Positions 24,844 through 32,708 of a stretch of DNA of 45,391 bases are shown in pieces; the stretch's first letter is position 1, and the number at the start of each line of letters is the position of its first letter. Source of the DNA: JBBQTQ01 sp038213135. GTDB lineage: Bacteria; Actinomycetota; Thermoleophilia; Gaiellales; Gaiellaceae. The notes under the pieces were generated by a model. It was not told the origin of the DNA and made no database searches. It worked only from the letters and a program-made list of their open reading frames with translations. The stretch covers positions 1-45,391 of the forward strand of contig JBBQTQ010000007.1 in the NCBI GenBank assembly GCA_038213135.1, written 5' to 3'. A program made the position numbers and the translations under genes.

Positions 24844-25896
24844 GAGCAGCAGGTCGAGCAGGTGCCGCGGGTCGCGGCGGATGCGGCCCTCGGCCGTCGC
24901 GGTGCGCTTGCGGAGGTCGATCTGGCGGGGGTCGGTCAGCGTGCGGAGGCGGCCCTCCCGGATCAGGCGCTCGTCGACCCCGCCGAGCCGACCGCCGAAG
25001 GTCGTGTAGACCGGCACGCCGAGAGCCACCGCCTCCCGGTTCATCGTGCCGCCCGCCGAGACGACGAGATCGGCGAGCGCGATCAGGCTCTGCGCGTCGA
25101 CGGCCTGCTCGGGCAGGATCATCGAAGGCAGGTCGAGGCCGCGGAGATAGTCGCGCTGCTCGTCGGTGCGCGGGAGGACGATCGCGTGTACCTGGTCGTG
25201 GCGGCCCAGATAGGTGAGCGTCTCGGGGAAGAGCGGGTTCGCCTGCCGGTGGTAGAGCGAGACGTCCGGCGGGGCGCGCAGGACGACCAGGATGCGCGCC
25301 GGGTCGATCTGCCACGGCTCGAGCGCCCTCGGATCCGGCTCGAAGTCGGCAAGGTAGTACTCCTCCTTCAACCCCTCGTACCGGACGAGCTTCGGGGGAC
25401 GCGCCCCGTACTGGGCAAGGCGCTCGGGCGGGATCGCGTCGGGGACGACCACTTTCGTCGCGGCGCGGCAGCCCAGCTGGTGCTGGAGCCACGCGAACTC
25501 GTAGTCGAACGTGGTCGAGCTGGGGATCCCTAGCCTGCGGGCTGTCATCGTCAGATCGTGAGAGCCGTGGGCGAGAGCGACGTCGAAGGAGCGCCCGCTC
25601 GCCCAGCGGCGCAGCTCGCGGAGGCGCGTCGCCATGGAACGCGCCTTGCCGAGCCGCGAGCGCCCGCCGTGCCGCCCGATCACCTCCGCTTCGATGCCGT
25701 GCAGCTCGAGCAGCTGCAGGGTCTGCGCGTACTCGCGCGCTGTCACCTCGACCTCGTGCCCGTCCTCACGGAGCAGCGCGATCAGCGGCCGAAAGACGAG
25801 CACGTGCGCGCTGTTCGTCATGTCGACCCAGACGCGAATGGTTAGTTCCCCCCGGGCCGCAGCACGTTCCGAGGATGGTATGGCCCGCGCGGTCAT
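24829..25896 (-). CDS. DUF354 (glycosyltransferase B-like) protein
   Basis: Up to 355 residues, a DUF354 family protein with a GT-B-like two-domain fold related to UDP-sugar 2-epimerases and glycosyltransferases. It is recognised by I-R-V-W-V-D-M-T-N-S-A-H-V near the N-terminus, H-G-S-H-D-L, Y-E-G-L-K-E-E-Y-Y-L, V-V-L-R-A-P-P-D and S-A-G-G-T-M-N-R-E-A. The given start (ATG, 25896) adds 19 residues that the family lacks and would lie inside the divergent LysR promoter. The family N-terminus begins at an ATT codon (25839) with GGGGGGA about seven bases before it; the next in-frame ATG is 25821. The true start is therefore uncertain. Biochemical role is unknown. Confidence 0.8.
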   Translation of the reverse strand: MTARAIPSSERAAARGELTIRVWVDMTNSAHVLVFRPLIALLREDGHEVEVTAREYAQTLQLLELHGIEAEVIGRHGGRSRLGKARSMATRLRELRRWASGRSFDVALAHGSHDLTMTARRLGIPSSTTFDYEFAWLQHQLGCRAATKVVVPDAIPPERLAQYGARPPKLVRYEGLKEEYYLADFEPDPRALEPWQIDPARILVVLRAPPDVSLYHRQANPLFPETLTYLGRHDQVHAIVLPRTDEQRDYLRGLDLPSMILPEQAVDAQSLIALADLVVSAGGTMNREAVALGVPVYTTFGGRLGGVDERLIREGRLRTLTDPRQIDLRKRTATAEGRIRRDPRHLLDLLLSALG

Positions 25897-25910
25897 AATG
25901 ATTGCTTATG
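25894..25910 (+). promoter_or_regulatory. LysR gene promoter with inverted repeat
   Basis: CATAA-N7-TTATG overlaps the LysR ATG at 25908. It contains CATAAT, a good -10 eight bases before that ATG, and a T-N11-A spacing as in LysR-type operators. Autoregulation is plausible. Confidence 0.35.
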
Positions 25911-26801
25911 GACACGCGTCAGCTAGCGGCGTTTTGCGTGGTTGTCGAGCGGCAGAGCTTCTCGCAGGCCGCCGAGCGGCTCGGGGTCACGCAGCCCGCC
26001 GTCAGCCTGCAGGTGCGCGCGCTCGAGAAGCGGCTTGGGACGCAGCTCCTCGACCGCTCGGGGCGGCGCGTCGTGCCGACCGAGGCGGGCATGCGGCTCT
26101 ACCGGGGGGCGCAGCGGCTGTTGGCGCTCGAGGAGCAGCTCGTCGAGGAGGTGGCCGGCGAGGAGGAGGGCTCGCTTCGCGGCCGCCTGGAGATCGGCGC
26201 GTCGACCGGGCCTGGCAGCACGGTGGTCACGCTGCTCCTCTGCGAGTTCCAGCGCCGCAATCCGGAGCTGACCGTTGCGCTCTCCGTCCTCGACACGCAG
26301 CGCGTGATCGAGTCGGTCGCGCGGCGCGAGCTCGAGCTCGGCGTGGTCGGCGCGGCCCGCCGCCAGCGCTCGGTCAGCTTCGAGCCCTTCTTCCGCGACG
26401 AGGTCGTACTTGCGTGTCCGCCCGGGCACAGCTTCGCCGGCAAGACCGTCTCGCTCGACGACCTCCGCTCGGAGCCGCTGATCGTGATGCAGGAAGGCGC
26501 CGGCGTGCGCGCCGTGATCGAGGAGGAGCTCCGCGGCGCGGGCATGCGCCTGCGCGACCTCGACGTGCATCTCGAGCTCGGGCTCCAGGAGTCGGTGAAG
26601 ACAGCGGTGATCGGCGGCTACGGCGTCACGTTCATCTCGCGCGCGGCGATCGAGACGGAGCTCGCGGCGGGAACCGTCGCCGTCGCTCGGGTCGAAGGCC
26701 TCGACCCGGCCCGTGAGATCTCGCTCGTGCGCTCGACCGGTCGAGCCGCCAGTCGAGCCGTCGAAGCGTTCGTCGAGTTCGCGCGGGAGCGAGTGGGTTG
26801 A
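25908..26801 (+). CDS. LysR family transcriptional regulator
   Basis: A 297-residue LysR-type regulator. The N-terminal helix-turn-helix is complete: M-D-T-R-Q-L-A-A-F, S-F-S-Q-A-A-E-R-L-G-V-T-Q-P-A-V-S-L-Q-V-R-A-L-E-K and G-T-Q-L-L-D-R-S-G-R. Residues about 90-297 form the periplasmic-binding-like effector domain, with D-L-R-S-E-P-L-I-V-M and V-I-G-G-Y-G-V-T-F-I-S. The ATG at 25908 gives a standard N-terminus; an earlier TTG adds only two residues. It is translationally coupled (TTGA overlap) to the alcohol dehydrogenase gene, the obvious candidate target. The effector is unknown. Confidence 0.92.
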   Translation: MDTRQLAAFCVVVERQSFSQAAERLGVTQPAVSLQVRALEKRLGTQLLDRSGRRVVPTEAGMRLYRGAQRLLALEEQLVEEVAGEEEGSLRGRLEIGASTGPGSTVVTLLLCEFQRRNPELTVALSVLDTQRVIESVARRELELGVVGAARRQRSVSFEPFFRDEVVLACPPGHSFAGKTVSLDDLRSEPLIVMQEGAGVRAVIEEELRGAGMRLRDLDVHLELGLQESVKTAVIGGYGVTFISRAAIETELAAGTVAVARVEGLDPAREISLVRSTGRAASRAVEAFVEFARERVG

Positions 26802-27718
26802 TCGTTCGCTGGGGACTCGGCGAGCTGCCGGGCCTGCTCGGCGAGCTCGGGATCGCTCGACCGCTGCTCGTGACGAGCAGCCGCTGGCACGACCTGGAGC
26901 TGCCCGCCGCGAGTCGCTACGAGGGTGTCCGCCCGCACGCGCCGGTCGAAACCGTCCGCGCAGCCGTGGCCGCAGCAACGGGCGCCGACGGCGTGCTCGG
27001 GCTCGGCGGCGGCAGTGCTATCGACACGGCGAAGGCGGTCTCGGCGGCGACCGGGCTGCGGCTCGTCAACGTGCCGACCACGTACGCGGGCGCGGAGTGG
27101 ACGCCCTACTTCGGGATGCGCGACGAAGCGGCGCGCGTCAAGACCGGCGGCTCCGGGGCGCAAACCGTCGGGATCGTCTACGACGTCGAGCTGACGATGG
27201 CCCTGCCGCGCGACGAGTCGGGCGGGACGGCGATGAACGCGCTCGCGCACTGCGTCGAGGCGCTCTATCCGGGCGAGCTCGAGGAGGCGCGCCGCGGCGC
27301 GGCTCTGATCGACGAGTGGCTGCCGCGAGTGCTCGAGGACGGCTCCGACCCTGAAGCCCGCACCCAGCTGCTCGAGGGAGCAAGCTACGCGGGCGAGGCG
27401 CTCGCCAAGCACGGCCTCTACCTCGGCCATGCGATGGCGCAGGCCCTCGGCGGCCGCTACGGGCTGCCGCACGGGGCGCTAAATGCGATCTGCCTCCCGG
27501 CCGCAATGCGCTTCAACGGCGCGAACGAGCCTCTGACCGTCCAGCGCGTCGAGGAGCTGGCGCGCCTTTGCGGCTACACGCGCCTGCGCGATCTCGGCGT
27601 CCCCGCCGACGAGCTCGACGAGGTGGCCGAGGTGACGGCTGTGCGCGGCGGCGCTCAGGCGAATCCGCGACCGGCGAGCCCGGCCCAGATTGCCGAGCTC
27701 CTACGCAGCGTCTGGTGA
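26798..27718 (+). CDS. Iron-containing alcohol dehydrogenase / maleylacetate reductase family
   Basis: A 306-residue member of the group III, metal-dependent alcohol dehydrogenases, nearest in appearance to maleylacetate reductases. The dinucleotide site is G-L-G-G-G-S-A-I-D-T-A-K, followed by V-P-T-T-Y-A-G-A-E-W-T. Metal ligands are Asp in R-D-E-S-G-G-T-A-M-N-A-L-A-H-C-V-E and His in Y-L-G-H-A-M-A-Q-A-L-G-G-R-Y-G-L-P-H-G. At 306 residues it is shorter than the usual 350, mainly at the termini. The TTG start overlaps the LysR stop. A role in aromatic catabolism (maleylacetate to 3-oxoadipate) is possible, but no ring-cleavage genes are nearby. Confidence 0.85.
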   Translation: MIVRWGLGELPGLLGELGIARPLLVTSSRWHDLELPAASRYEGVRPHAPVETVRAAVAAATGADGVLGLGGGSAIDTAKAVSAATGLRLVNVPTTYAGAEWTPYFGMRDEAARVKTGGSGAQTVGIVYDVELTMALPRDESGGTAMNALAHCVEALYPGELEEARRGAALIDEWLPRVLEDGSDPEARTQLLEGASYAGEALAKHGLYLGHAMAQALGGRYGLPHGALNAICLPAAMRFNGANEPLTVQRVEELARLCGYTRLRDLGVPADELDEVAEVTAVRGGAQANPRPASPAQIAELLRSVW

Positions 27719-28555
27719 GGCGACGATCGTGATGCCCCGGACGCCGAGCTCCTCCTTGGCGTAGCCGCGGAAGCGCGGCGCCAGCGGCACGGCCGCCAGC
27801 TCCCGCTCGTCGCGTTCGTTCGGGCGCGAGAGCCGCTCGTCGACGATCCGGAAGCCCGCCTCGCGCACGAGCCGCGAGTAGTCCGGTGCCCGCAGGCGGT
27901 TCTGGTAGTGGAGCGGCGGGTTGAGCAGCGCCCAGGTGCGATCCGAGTAACGGAGAAAGTTGTAACGCGACACGCTCCGGTCGAAGCGCGAGTAGTGGTC
28001 CTCGAGATCGGCCCGGAAGCTCAGCAGCCCGTCGGGCTTCAGCAGCCGGCGGCACTCACGGAGGATCTTGGCGAGATCGCCCGGCGGGATGTGCTCGGCG
28101 GTGTCCGTGCTCGAGACGAAGTCGAACGACGCCGCTGGCAGCCCGGTCGCGCGCGCGTCGCGCGGCGCGAGGTACGAGATCCCGAAGCGCTCCAGCCGCG
28201 CAGGGTCGCCCTCGAGCCCGAGCCGCCGCAAGGTGTCTTCCACGAGGTCCAGCCGCACGAGCGGCCGGATGTCGACGAGTGTCTGGTCGCGGACCCCGAG
28301 CTGGTAGTAGGTCAGCGGCACGAGCAGATCCCAGCCGGCGCCGAACTCGTAGAAGCGGGCGTCGCCCGGAGGCACCTGGCTGTGCTGGGTGAACGCCTCG
28401 AAGTGCTGGCGCGCCCGCTCTGCCTTCTGCTCGAACGAGGCCTTGCCCGCCGGCAGCGAGCGGAAGAGCTTGCGCTGCAGGAGGTAATTCAACCGCTCGC
28501 CGCCTGGCGCGTAGGAGAGGCCCTGCTGGAGGACGGCTTTGCCTACCCAGCGCAT
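27701..28555 (-). CDS. Class I SAM-dependent methyltransferase
   Basis: A 284-residue methyltransferase. The SAM-binding loop is F-Y-E-F-G-A-G-W-D-L-L-V-P-L, followed by the acidic residue in L-V-D-I-R-P-L. The later motif F-D-F-V-S-S-T-D-T-A-E-H-I-P-P-G-D and L-L-K-P-D-G-L-L-S-F match the Methyltransf_11 pattern. The N-terminal 40 residues (Y-A-P-G-G-E-R-L-N-Y-L-L-Q) are typical of sugar- or glycan-linked methyltransferases near glycosyltransferases, but the substrate is unknown. Its 3' end overlaps the convergent dehydrogenase by 18 bases. It is divergent from the flavoprotein operon, with only 25 bases between the two start codons. Confidence 0.85.
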   Translation of the reverse strand: MRWVGKAVLQQGLSYAPGGERLNYLLQRKLFRSLPAGKASFEQKAERARQHFEAFTQHSQVPPGDARFYEFGAGWDLLVPLTYYQLGVRDQTLVDIRPLVRLDLVEDTLRRLGLEGDPARLERFGISYLAPRDARATGLPAASFDFVSSTDTAEHIPPGDLAKILRECRRLLKPDGLLSFRADLEDHYSRFDRSVSRYNFLRYSDRTWALLNPPLHYQNRLRAPDYSRLVREAGFRIVDERLSRPNERDERELAAVPLAPRFRGYAKEELGVRGITIVASPDAA

Positions 28556-28563
28556 AAAGTCAG

Positions 28564-28580
28564 CTAATCTTAGGCATTAG
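28564..28580. promoter_or_regulatory. Compact divergent promoter with CTAAT-N7-ATTAG inverted repeat
   Basis: The 25-bp gap between divergent start codons holds CTAAT-N7-ATTAG. Inside it TAATCTTA reads TAATCT toward the flavoprotein operon and TAAGAT toward the methyltransferase, so two -10 boxes overlap on opposite strands. Both would give nearly leaderless transcripts. Confidence 0.35.
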
Positions 28581-29753
28581 ATGTCCTATGACGTTCTCGT
28601 GATCGGCAGCGGGGCTTCCGGGCTCGCGGCTGCGGTCTCCGCCGACCGCGCCGGCGCTCGGGTCGCGATCGCGGCGAAGGGATCGTTGCAGTCCTGCAAC
28701 TCGGCGAAGGCCCAAGGCGGCATCCAGGCCGCTTTCGCCGAGGACGACTCGCCGGAGCAACACGCCGAGGATGTCTGGAAGAGCTCGCACGAGACCGCCG
28801 ACAGGCGGCTCGCCGAGGTGCTGACGAGCGAGGCCCCGTCAGCGATCCACTGGTTGGAGGAGCTCGGTGTCGCGTTCACGCGCGACAATGGTGGTTACCG
28901 GCTCGCGCGCTGCGGCGGCGCGAGCCGGAAACGTCTCCTCCAGGTCGGTGATCGCACCGGTCACGCGATCACGAAGGCGCTGCGCGAGGCCTGGAACGGC
29001 GCGACCTTCGAGAACAGCCCGCTGCGGAGCCTCGAGCCGACCGAGAGCGGCTGGCGCGCCCGCTGCGGCGAGCACGAGCTCGAGGCGGCGACCGTCGTCC
29101 TCGCTGCTGGTGGGCGCTGCTACCGCGAGGCCGAGGAGCGCGGCGAGCTTTCGACGAACCATCCCGGCGCGACCGGTGAGGTGACCAAGATCGCGCTCGA
29201 GCTCGGCGCACAGGCGCGCGACCTCGATGCGCTCCAGTACCACCCGAACGGAGGCGCCTGGCCGGCCAACATGCAGGGATACTCGATCCCCGAGACGACG
29301 CGCGCCTACGGCGCCGTCCTCCTGAATGCCGAGGGCGAGGAGTTCACCGACTCGCTGGGGATGCGCGACGCCGTCTCGCAGGCGATCTTCGACGAGGTCG
29401 AGGCCGGTCGCGGCGTCGAGACCCCGGACGGGCGCCCTGCGGTCTACCTCGACACGACGCGGATCAAGCCCGACGACGCCGAGATCTCGCTGCCGTACAT
29501 GCTCCGCCGTTACCGTGGCGCGGGGATCGACCCGCTCGCCGAGAAGATCCTCACCTACCCGGTGCTCCACTACCAGAACGGTGGCCTCGTGATCGACACG
29601 GACTCCCAGACGACGCTCGAGGGCGTCTACGCCTGCGGCGAGATCGCCGGTGGCACGCACGGGCGGAACCGGATGATGGGCAACTCGCTCCTCGAGTGCT
29701 GCGTGTTCGGGCGGCGGGCCGGGCGCGCGGCGGGGGAGAGGGCGCGGGCATGA
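28581..29753 (+). CDS. Short fumarate-reductase/L-aspartate-oxidase-like flavoprotein
   Basis: A 390-residue FAD protein of the SdhA/FrdA/NadB superfamily. The dinucleotide site is V-L-V-I-G-S-G-A-S-G-L-A-A-A near the N-terminus, followed by S-A-K-A-Q-G-G-I-Q-A-A. The active-site region shows A-L-Q-Y-H-P-N-G, then Y-P-V-L-H-Y-Q-N-G-G-L and C-G-E-I-A-G-G-T-H-G-R-N-R-M-M-G-N-S-L. It lacks the C-terminal helical domain of SdhA (about 580 residues), and no Fe-S or membrane-anchor subunit gene follows. It heads a long operon and overlaps the fumarase alpha gene (ATGA). It may reduce fumarate or a fumarate analogue, or oxidise succinate, with an unknown electron partner. Confidence 0.85.
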   Translation: MSYDVLVIGSGASGLAAAVSADRAGARVAIAAKGSLQSCNSAKAQGGIQAAFAEDDSPEQHAEDVWKSSHETADRRLAEVLTSEAPSAIHWLEELGVAFTRDNGGYRLARCGGASRKRLLQVGDRTGHAITKALREAWNGATFENSPLRSLEPTESGWRARCGEHELEAATVVLAAGGRCYREAEERGELSTNHPGATGEVTKIALELGAQARDLDALQYHPNGGAWPANMQGYSIPETTRAYGAVLLNAEGEEFTDSLGMRDAVSQAIFDEVEAGRGVETPDGRPAVYLDTTRIKPDDAEISLPYMLRRYRGAGIDPLAEKILTYPVLHYQNGGLVIDTDSQTTLEGVYACGEIAGGTHGRNRMMGNSLLECCVFGRRAGRAAGERARA

Positions 29754-30640
29754 TCACGACCGACCTCCAGGGAGTCGTCGAGGACGCAGCGGCACACCTC
29801 TACGTCTGGGCGCTGAAGGACATCCCGCAGGATCTCCGCGACGCGCTCGCGAGTGCTGCCGCGCGCGAGACCCATCCGACCGGCAAGCGCGTTCTCGACA
29901 CGATCCTGAAGAACGTCCAGGTCGCGGAGAGCCGCTCGAACCTCGTCTGTCAGGACACGGGGATCGCGGTCTACGCAGTCCACGTCGGTGAGCATTTTCC
30001 CCTGCATCCGGCACGAATCTACGAGGCGCTGAAGACCGGCACCGCGCGCGCGACGATCGAGCACCCGCTGCGCTCGAACACCGTCCACACGATCACGCGC
30101 CAGAACACCGGCCCGAACACCGGCCACCGGCTGCCGATCGTCCACTGGGAGTTCGTCGCCGACTGGGACGGGCTCGACGTGAAATGCATCCCCAAGGGCT
30201 CGGGCTCGGAGAACATGAGCTTCCTGAAGATGTGCGTCCCCGCCGACGGCGTGAAGGGGATCAAGAAGTTCGTACTCGAGTCGATCGTCGGCGCGGGCGG
30301 CAAGCCTTGCCCGCCCGGGATCGTCGGCGTCGGCATCGGCGGCTCAGCCGACTACGCGATGTATCTCGCGAAGGAGGCGATCGCGCGGCCGGTGGGGACG
30401 CGGAACGCCGACCCGATCGTCGCCGAGCTCGAGGAGGAGCTCTACCAGCTCCTGAACGAGACGGGCATCGGCCCGATGGGACTCGGCGGCGACGTGACCG
30501 TGCTGCAGTGCCACATCGAGCACGCGGACACGCACATGACCCTGAACCCGGTCGCGGTCAACTACCAGTGCTGGGCTGCGCGCCGCGCGTCGGCTCATAT
30601 CTCCGCCGAAGGCGTTGTCGACTACGACCGCGAGTTCTGA
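29750..30640 (+). CDS. Class I (Fe-S) fumarate hydratase, alpha subunit
   Basis: A 296-residue alpha (N-terminal) subunit of the Fe-S hydro-lyase family that includes fumarase A and L-tartrate dehydratase. Conserved segments are L-V-C-Q-D-T-G-I-A-V (cluster Cys), K-G-S-G-S-E-N-M-S, C-P-P-G-I-V-G-V-G-I-G-G-S-A-D-Y-A-M (cluster Cys) and P-V-A-V-N-Y-Q-C-W-A-A-R-R-A. The enzyme adds water across a trans double bond, classically fumarate to malate, using an oxygen-sensitive 4Fe-4S cluster. The ATG overlaps the flavoprotein stop. The beta subunit follows after 68 bases, which include a short GGAGAC/GTCTCC hairpin. Substrate may not be fumarate here, given the sulfonate context. Confidence 0.9.
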   Translation: MITTDLQGVVEDAAAHLYVWALKDIPQDLRDALASAAARETHPTGKRVLDTILKNVQVAESRSNLVCQDTGIAVYAVHVGEHFPLHPARIYEALKTGTARATIEHPLRSNTVHTITRQNTGPNTGHRLPIVHWEFVADWDGLDVKCIPKGSGSENMSFLKMCVPADGVKGIKKFVLESIVGAGGKPCPPGIVGVGIGGSADYAMYLAKEAIARPVGTRNADPIVAELEEELYQLLNETGIGPMGLGGDVTVLQCHIEHADTHMTLNPVAVNYQCWAARRASAHISAEGVVDYDREF

Positions 30641-30708
30641 GGGCGAACCTGTGGACAAGAAGTCACAAACTCGTAACCGGAGACTGTCTCCGATTGGCCG
30701 GCGGGGAC

Positions 30709-31293
30709 ATGGCTGAGCACCACCTCACCTTTCCGGCTTCCGAGGAGGAGATCCGCAAGCTCCACGCAGGCGACATCGTCTTTGTGGACGGCCACATCAT
30801 CGGCATCCGCGACCGGACGCAGATGCGGATTTTCGACGAGGGGCAGGCCCCGCCGATGGACCTGAGCGGCGCCTTTCTGCTCCACACCGCGCCCGGTGTC
30901 CGCAAGCTCGGCCCGGGCCGCTACGAGCCGGTCTGCATCGGCACGACGACATCCGCGCGGATGGTGCGGTTCACGGAGCCGCTCGGCGAGCGCTACGGCG
31001 TGCGCGCGATCTGCGGCAAGGGCGGTCTCCCGGACGAGGCGATCGAGCCGATGCGCCGCCTCGGGATGGTCTACTTCGCGATCGTCGGCGGCGCGGCAGC
31101 GCTCGAGACCACGCAGATCGAGGAGATCGAAGAGGTCGCCTGGGAGGAGCTGATGCCCGAGTGCCTCTGGCGCTTCCGCGTCAAGGACTTCGGGCCGCTC
31201 TGGGTCGGCATCGACTCGCACGGCAACTCGCTCTTCCACGACGTGAACGCGAAGGCGCAGGACAAGCTGAAGGAGCTCTATGCACGCCTTTGA
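30709..31293 (+). CDS. Class I (Fe-S) fumarate hydratase, beta subunit
   Basis: A 194-residue beta (C-terminal) subunit matching the alpha subunit upstream. Family blocks are L-H-A-G-D-I-V-F-V-D-G-H-I-I-G-I-R-D-R-T, G-A-F-L-L-H-T-A-P-G-V-R, I-G-T-T-T-S-A-R-M and I-C-G-K-G-G-L. A-I-V-G-G-A-A-A-L and V-A-W-E-E-L-M-P-E-C-L-W-R-F-R-V are also standard for this subunit. The ATG gives a normal length; the longer open frame upstream is a shadow of the alpha gene. It overlaps the ComA gene by 14 bases. Alpha and beta together would form an active hydro-lyase of the tartrate dehydratase/fumarase class. Confidence 0.9.
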   Translation: MAEHHLTFPASEEEIRKLHAGDIVFVDGHIIGIRDRTQMRIFDEGQAPPMDLSGAFLLHTAPGVRKLGPGRYEPVCIGTTTSARMVRFTEPLGERYGVRAICGKGGLPDEAIEPMRRLGMVYFAIVGGAAALETTQIEEIEEVAWEELMPECLWRFRVKDFGPLWVGIDSHGNSLFHDVNAKAQDKLKELYARL

Positions 31294-32035
31294 TCTGGGC
31301 CTGCGGCCGCGCGTGGCCGGCCTGACACACGTGATCGACAAAGGCCTCGGCCCGCGCGCCTGGGAGGACGTGCTCGACACCTGCGGCGACTACATCGACG
31401 TGATCAAGCTCGGCTGGGGCACCTCGTACGTGACCCGCAACCTGCGCGCGAAGCTGGACGTCCTGAAGGAGAAGCCGGTCGTGATCGGCGGCACCTTCTT
31501 CGAGGTCGTCGTCGCCCAGGACAAGCTCGACGGCTACAAAACCTGGCTCAAGGAGCTCGGGCTGACGCACGTCGAGATCTCCGACGGCACGATCGAGATC
31601 CCGCGTGAGCGGAAGCTCGAGCTGATCGAGGACTTCTCGCGCGACTTCACGGTTCTCTCCGAGGTCGGCTCGAAGGACTCGTCCGTCGAGTACACGGCCG
31701 AGGAGTGGAAGCAGTGGCTGCGCGAGGAGCTGGCGGCCGGTGCCTGGAAGGTGATCACCGAGGCGCGCGAGGGCGGCACCGCGGGCATCTTCGACTCGGC
31801 AGGCGGCATGCGCACCGAGCTGATCGCCGAGATCGCCGGCGAGGTCGGGCTCGAGGATCTGATCTTCGAGGCGCCGACCAAGCAGGCACAGGCCTGGTTC
31901 GTCAAGCAGTTCGGCCCCGAGGTCAATCTCGGGAACATCCCGCCCGACGAGGTGATCCCACTCGAGACGCTGCGCCAGGGTCTTCGCGGCGACACCCTGA
32001 AGGAGGTGCTGCTCGGTGAGTATCGCCATCACTGA
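31280..32035 (+). CDS. comA: Phosphosulfolactate synthase (ComA family)
   Basis: A 251-residue TIM-barrel enzyme of the ComA family, which adds sulfite to phosphoenolpyruvate to give phosphosulfolactate. Family blocks are I-K-L-G-W-G-T-S-Y-V, I-G-G-T-F-F-E-V, V-E-I-S-D-G-T-I-E-I, L-S-E-V-G-S-K-D and E-A-R-E-G-G-T-A-G-I-F. E-A-P-T-K-Q-A-Q-A-W-F-V and V-N-L-G-N-I follow. It was described in methanogen coenzyme M synthesis and later in bacterial coenzyme M and sulfolactate synthesis. AAGGAG lies six bases before the ATG, inside fumB. The next three genes make sulfite from sulfate, so substrate supply and use are encoded together. ComB phosphatase is not present. Confidence 0.9.
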   Translation: MHAFDLGLRPRVAGLTHVIDKGLGPRAWEDVLDTCGDYIDVIKLGWGTSYVTRNLRAKLDVLKEKPVVIGGTFFEVVVAQDKLDGYKTWLKELGLTHVEISDGTIEIPRERKLELIEDFSRDFTVLSEVGSKDSSVEYTAEEWKQWLREELAAGAWKVITEAREGGTAGIFDSAGGMRTELIAEIAGEVGLEDLIFEAPTKQAQAWFVKQFGPEVNLGNIPPDEVIPLETLRQGLRGDTLKEVLLGEYRHH

Positions 32036-32708
32036 GGCCGATACCGAACGTCTGAGCGCCGAGGAGCTGCTGCTCGCCGCCTACGAGGAGTTCGGCGACA
32101 AGCTCTGCCTGACCTGCTCGTGGCAGAAGCAGTCGTCGGTGCTCGTGCACATGGTCTCCGAGCTCGGGCTCGGGATCGACGTGATCGAGCTCGACACGCA
32201 CCTCTTCTTCCGCGAGAGCTACGAGACGCGCGAGCGGCTCGTCGAGCGCTACGGCCTCAACCTGATCCAGCCCGAGATCATCACCGTCGCCGAGCAGCAC
32301 AAGCGCGAGGGCCCGAACCTCTGGGAGCGCGACCCCGACCGCTGCTGCCACATCCGCAAGGTCGAGCCGCTGCTCGAGGTGCTCGGCCCGTACGACGCCT
32401 GGATCTCCGGGATCCGGCGCGACCAGTCGCCGAGCCGCGCGGGCACGCCGAAGATCCAGCGCTCGGAGCGCTACTCGGTCTGGAAGATCCACCCGCTCGC
32501 CGACTGGGACGAGAGGCGGGTCTGGGCTTACATCCACACCAACGAAATCCCGTTCAACCCTCTTCACGAGGCGGGCTACCGCTCGATCGGGTGCATCCCC
32601 TGCACCCGGCCGACGACGCCCGAGGAGGAGGAGCGCGCGGGACGCTGGGCCGGCTCGGACAAGCTCGAGTGCGGCATCCATCTGGAAGGGAGCACTGCAG
32701 ACGCATGA
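32016..32708 (+). CDS. cysH: Assimilatory adenylyl-sulfate (APS) reductase, Fe-S type
   Basis: A 230-residue reductase that turns adenylyl sulfate into sulfite. The Cys pattern C110-C111 (R-C-C-H-I-R-K), C193 and C196 (G-C-I-P-C-T-R-P) binds a 4Fe-4S cluster and marks the APS-using class rather than the PAPS-only class. The catalytic C-terminal Cys is in K-L-E-C-G-I-H. L-T-C-S-W-Q-K-Q-S-S near residue 32 is the PP-loop region. The GTG start has AAGGAGG about nine bases upstream and overlaps comA by 20 bases. Its product sulfite is the second substrate of ComA, and no sulfite reductase is in the window. Confidence 0.92.
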   Translation: MSIAITEADTERLSAEELLLAAYEEFGDKLCLTCSWQKQSSVLVHMVSELGLGIDVIELDTHLFFRESYETRERLVERYGLNLIQPEIITVAEQHKREGPNLWERDPDRCCHIRKVEPLLEVLGPYDAWISGIRRDQSPSRAGTPKIQRSERYSVWKIHPLADWDERRVWAYIHTNEIPFNPLHEAGYRSIGCIPCTRPTTPEEEERAGRWAGSDKLECGIHLEGSTADA

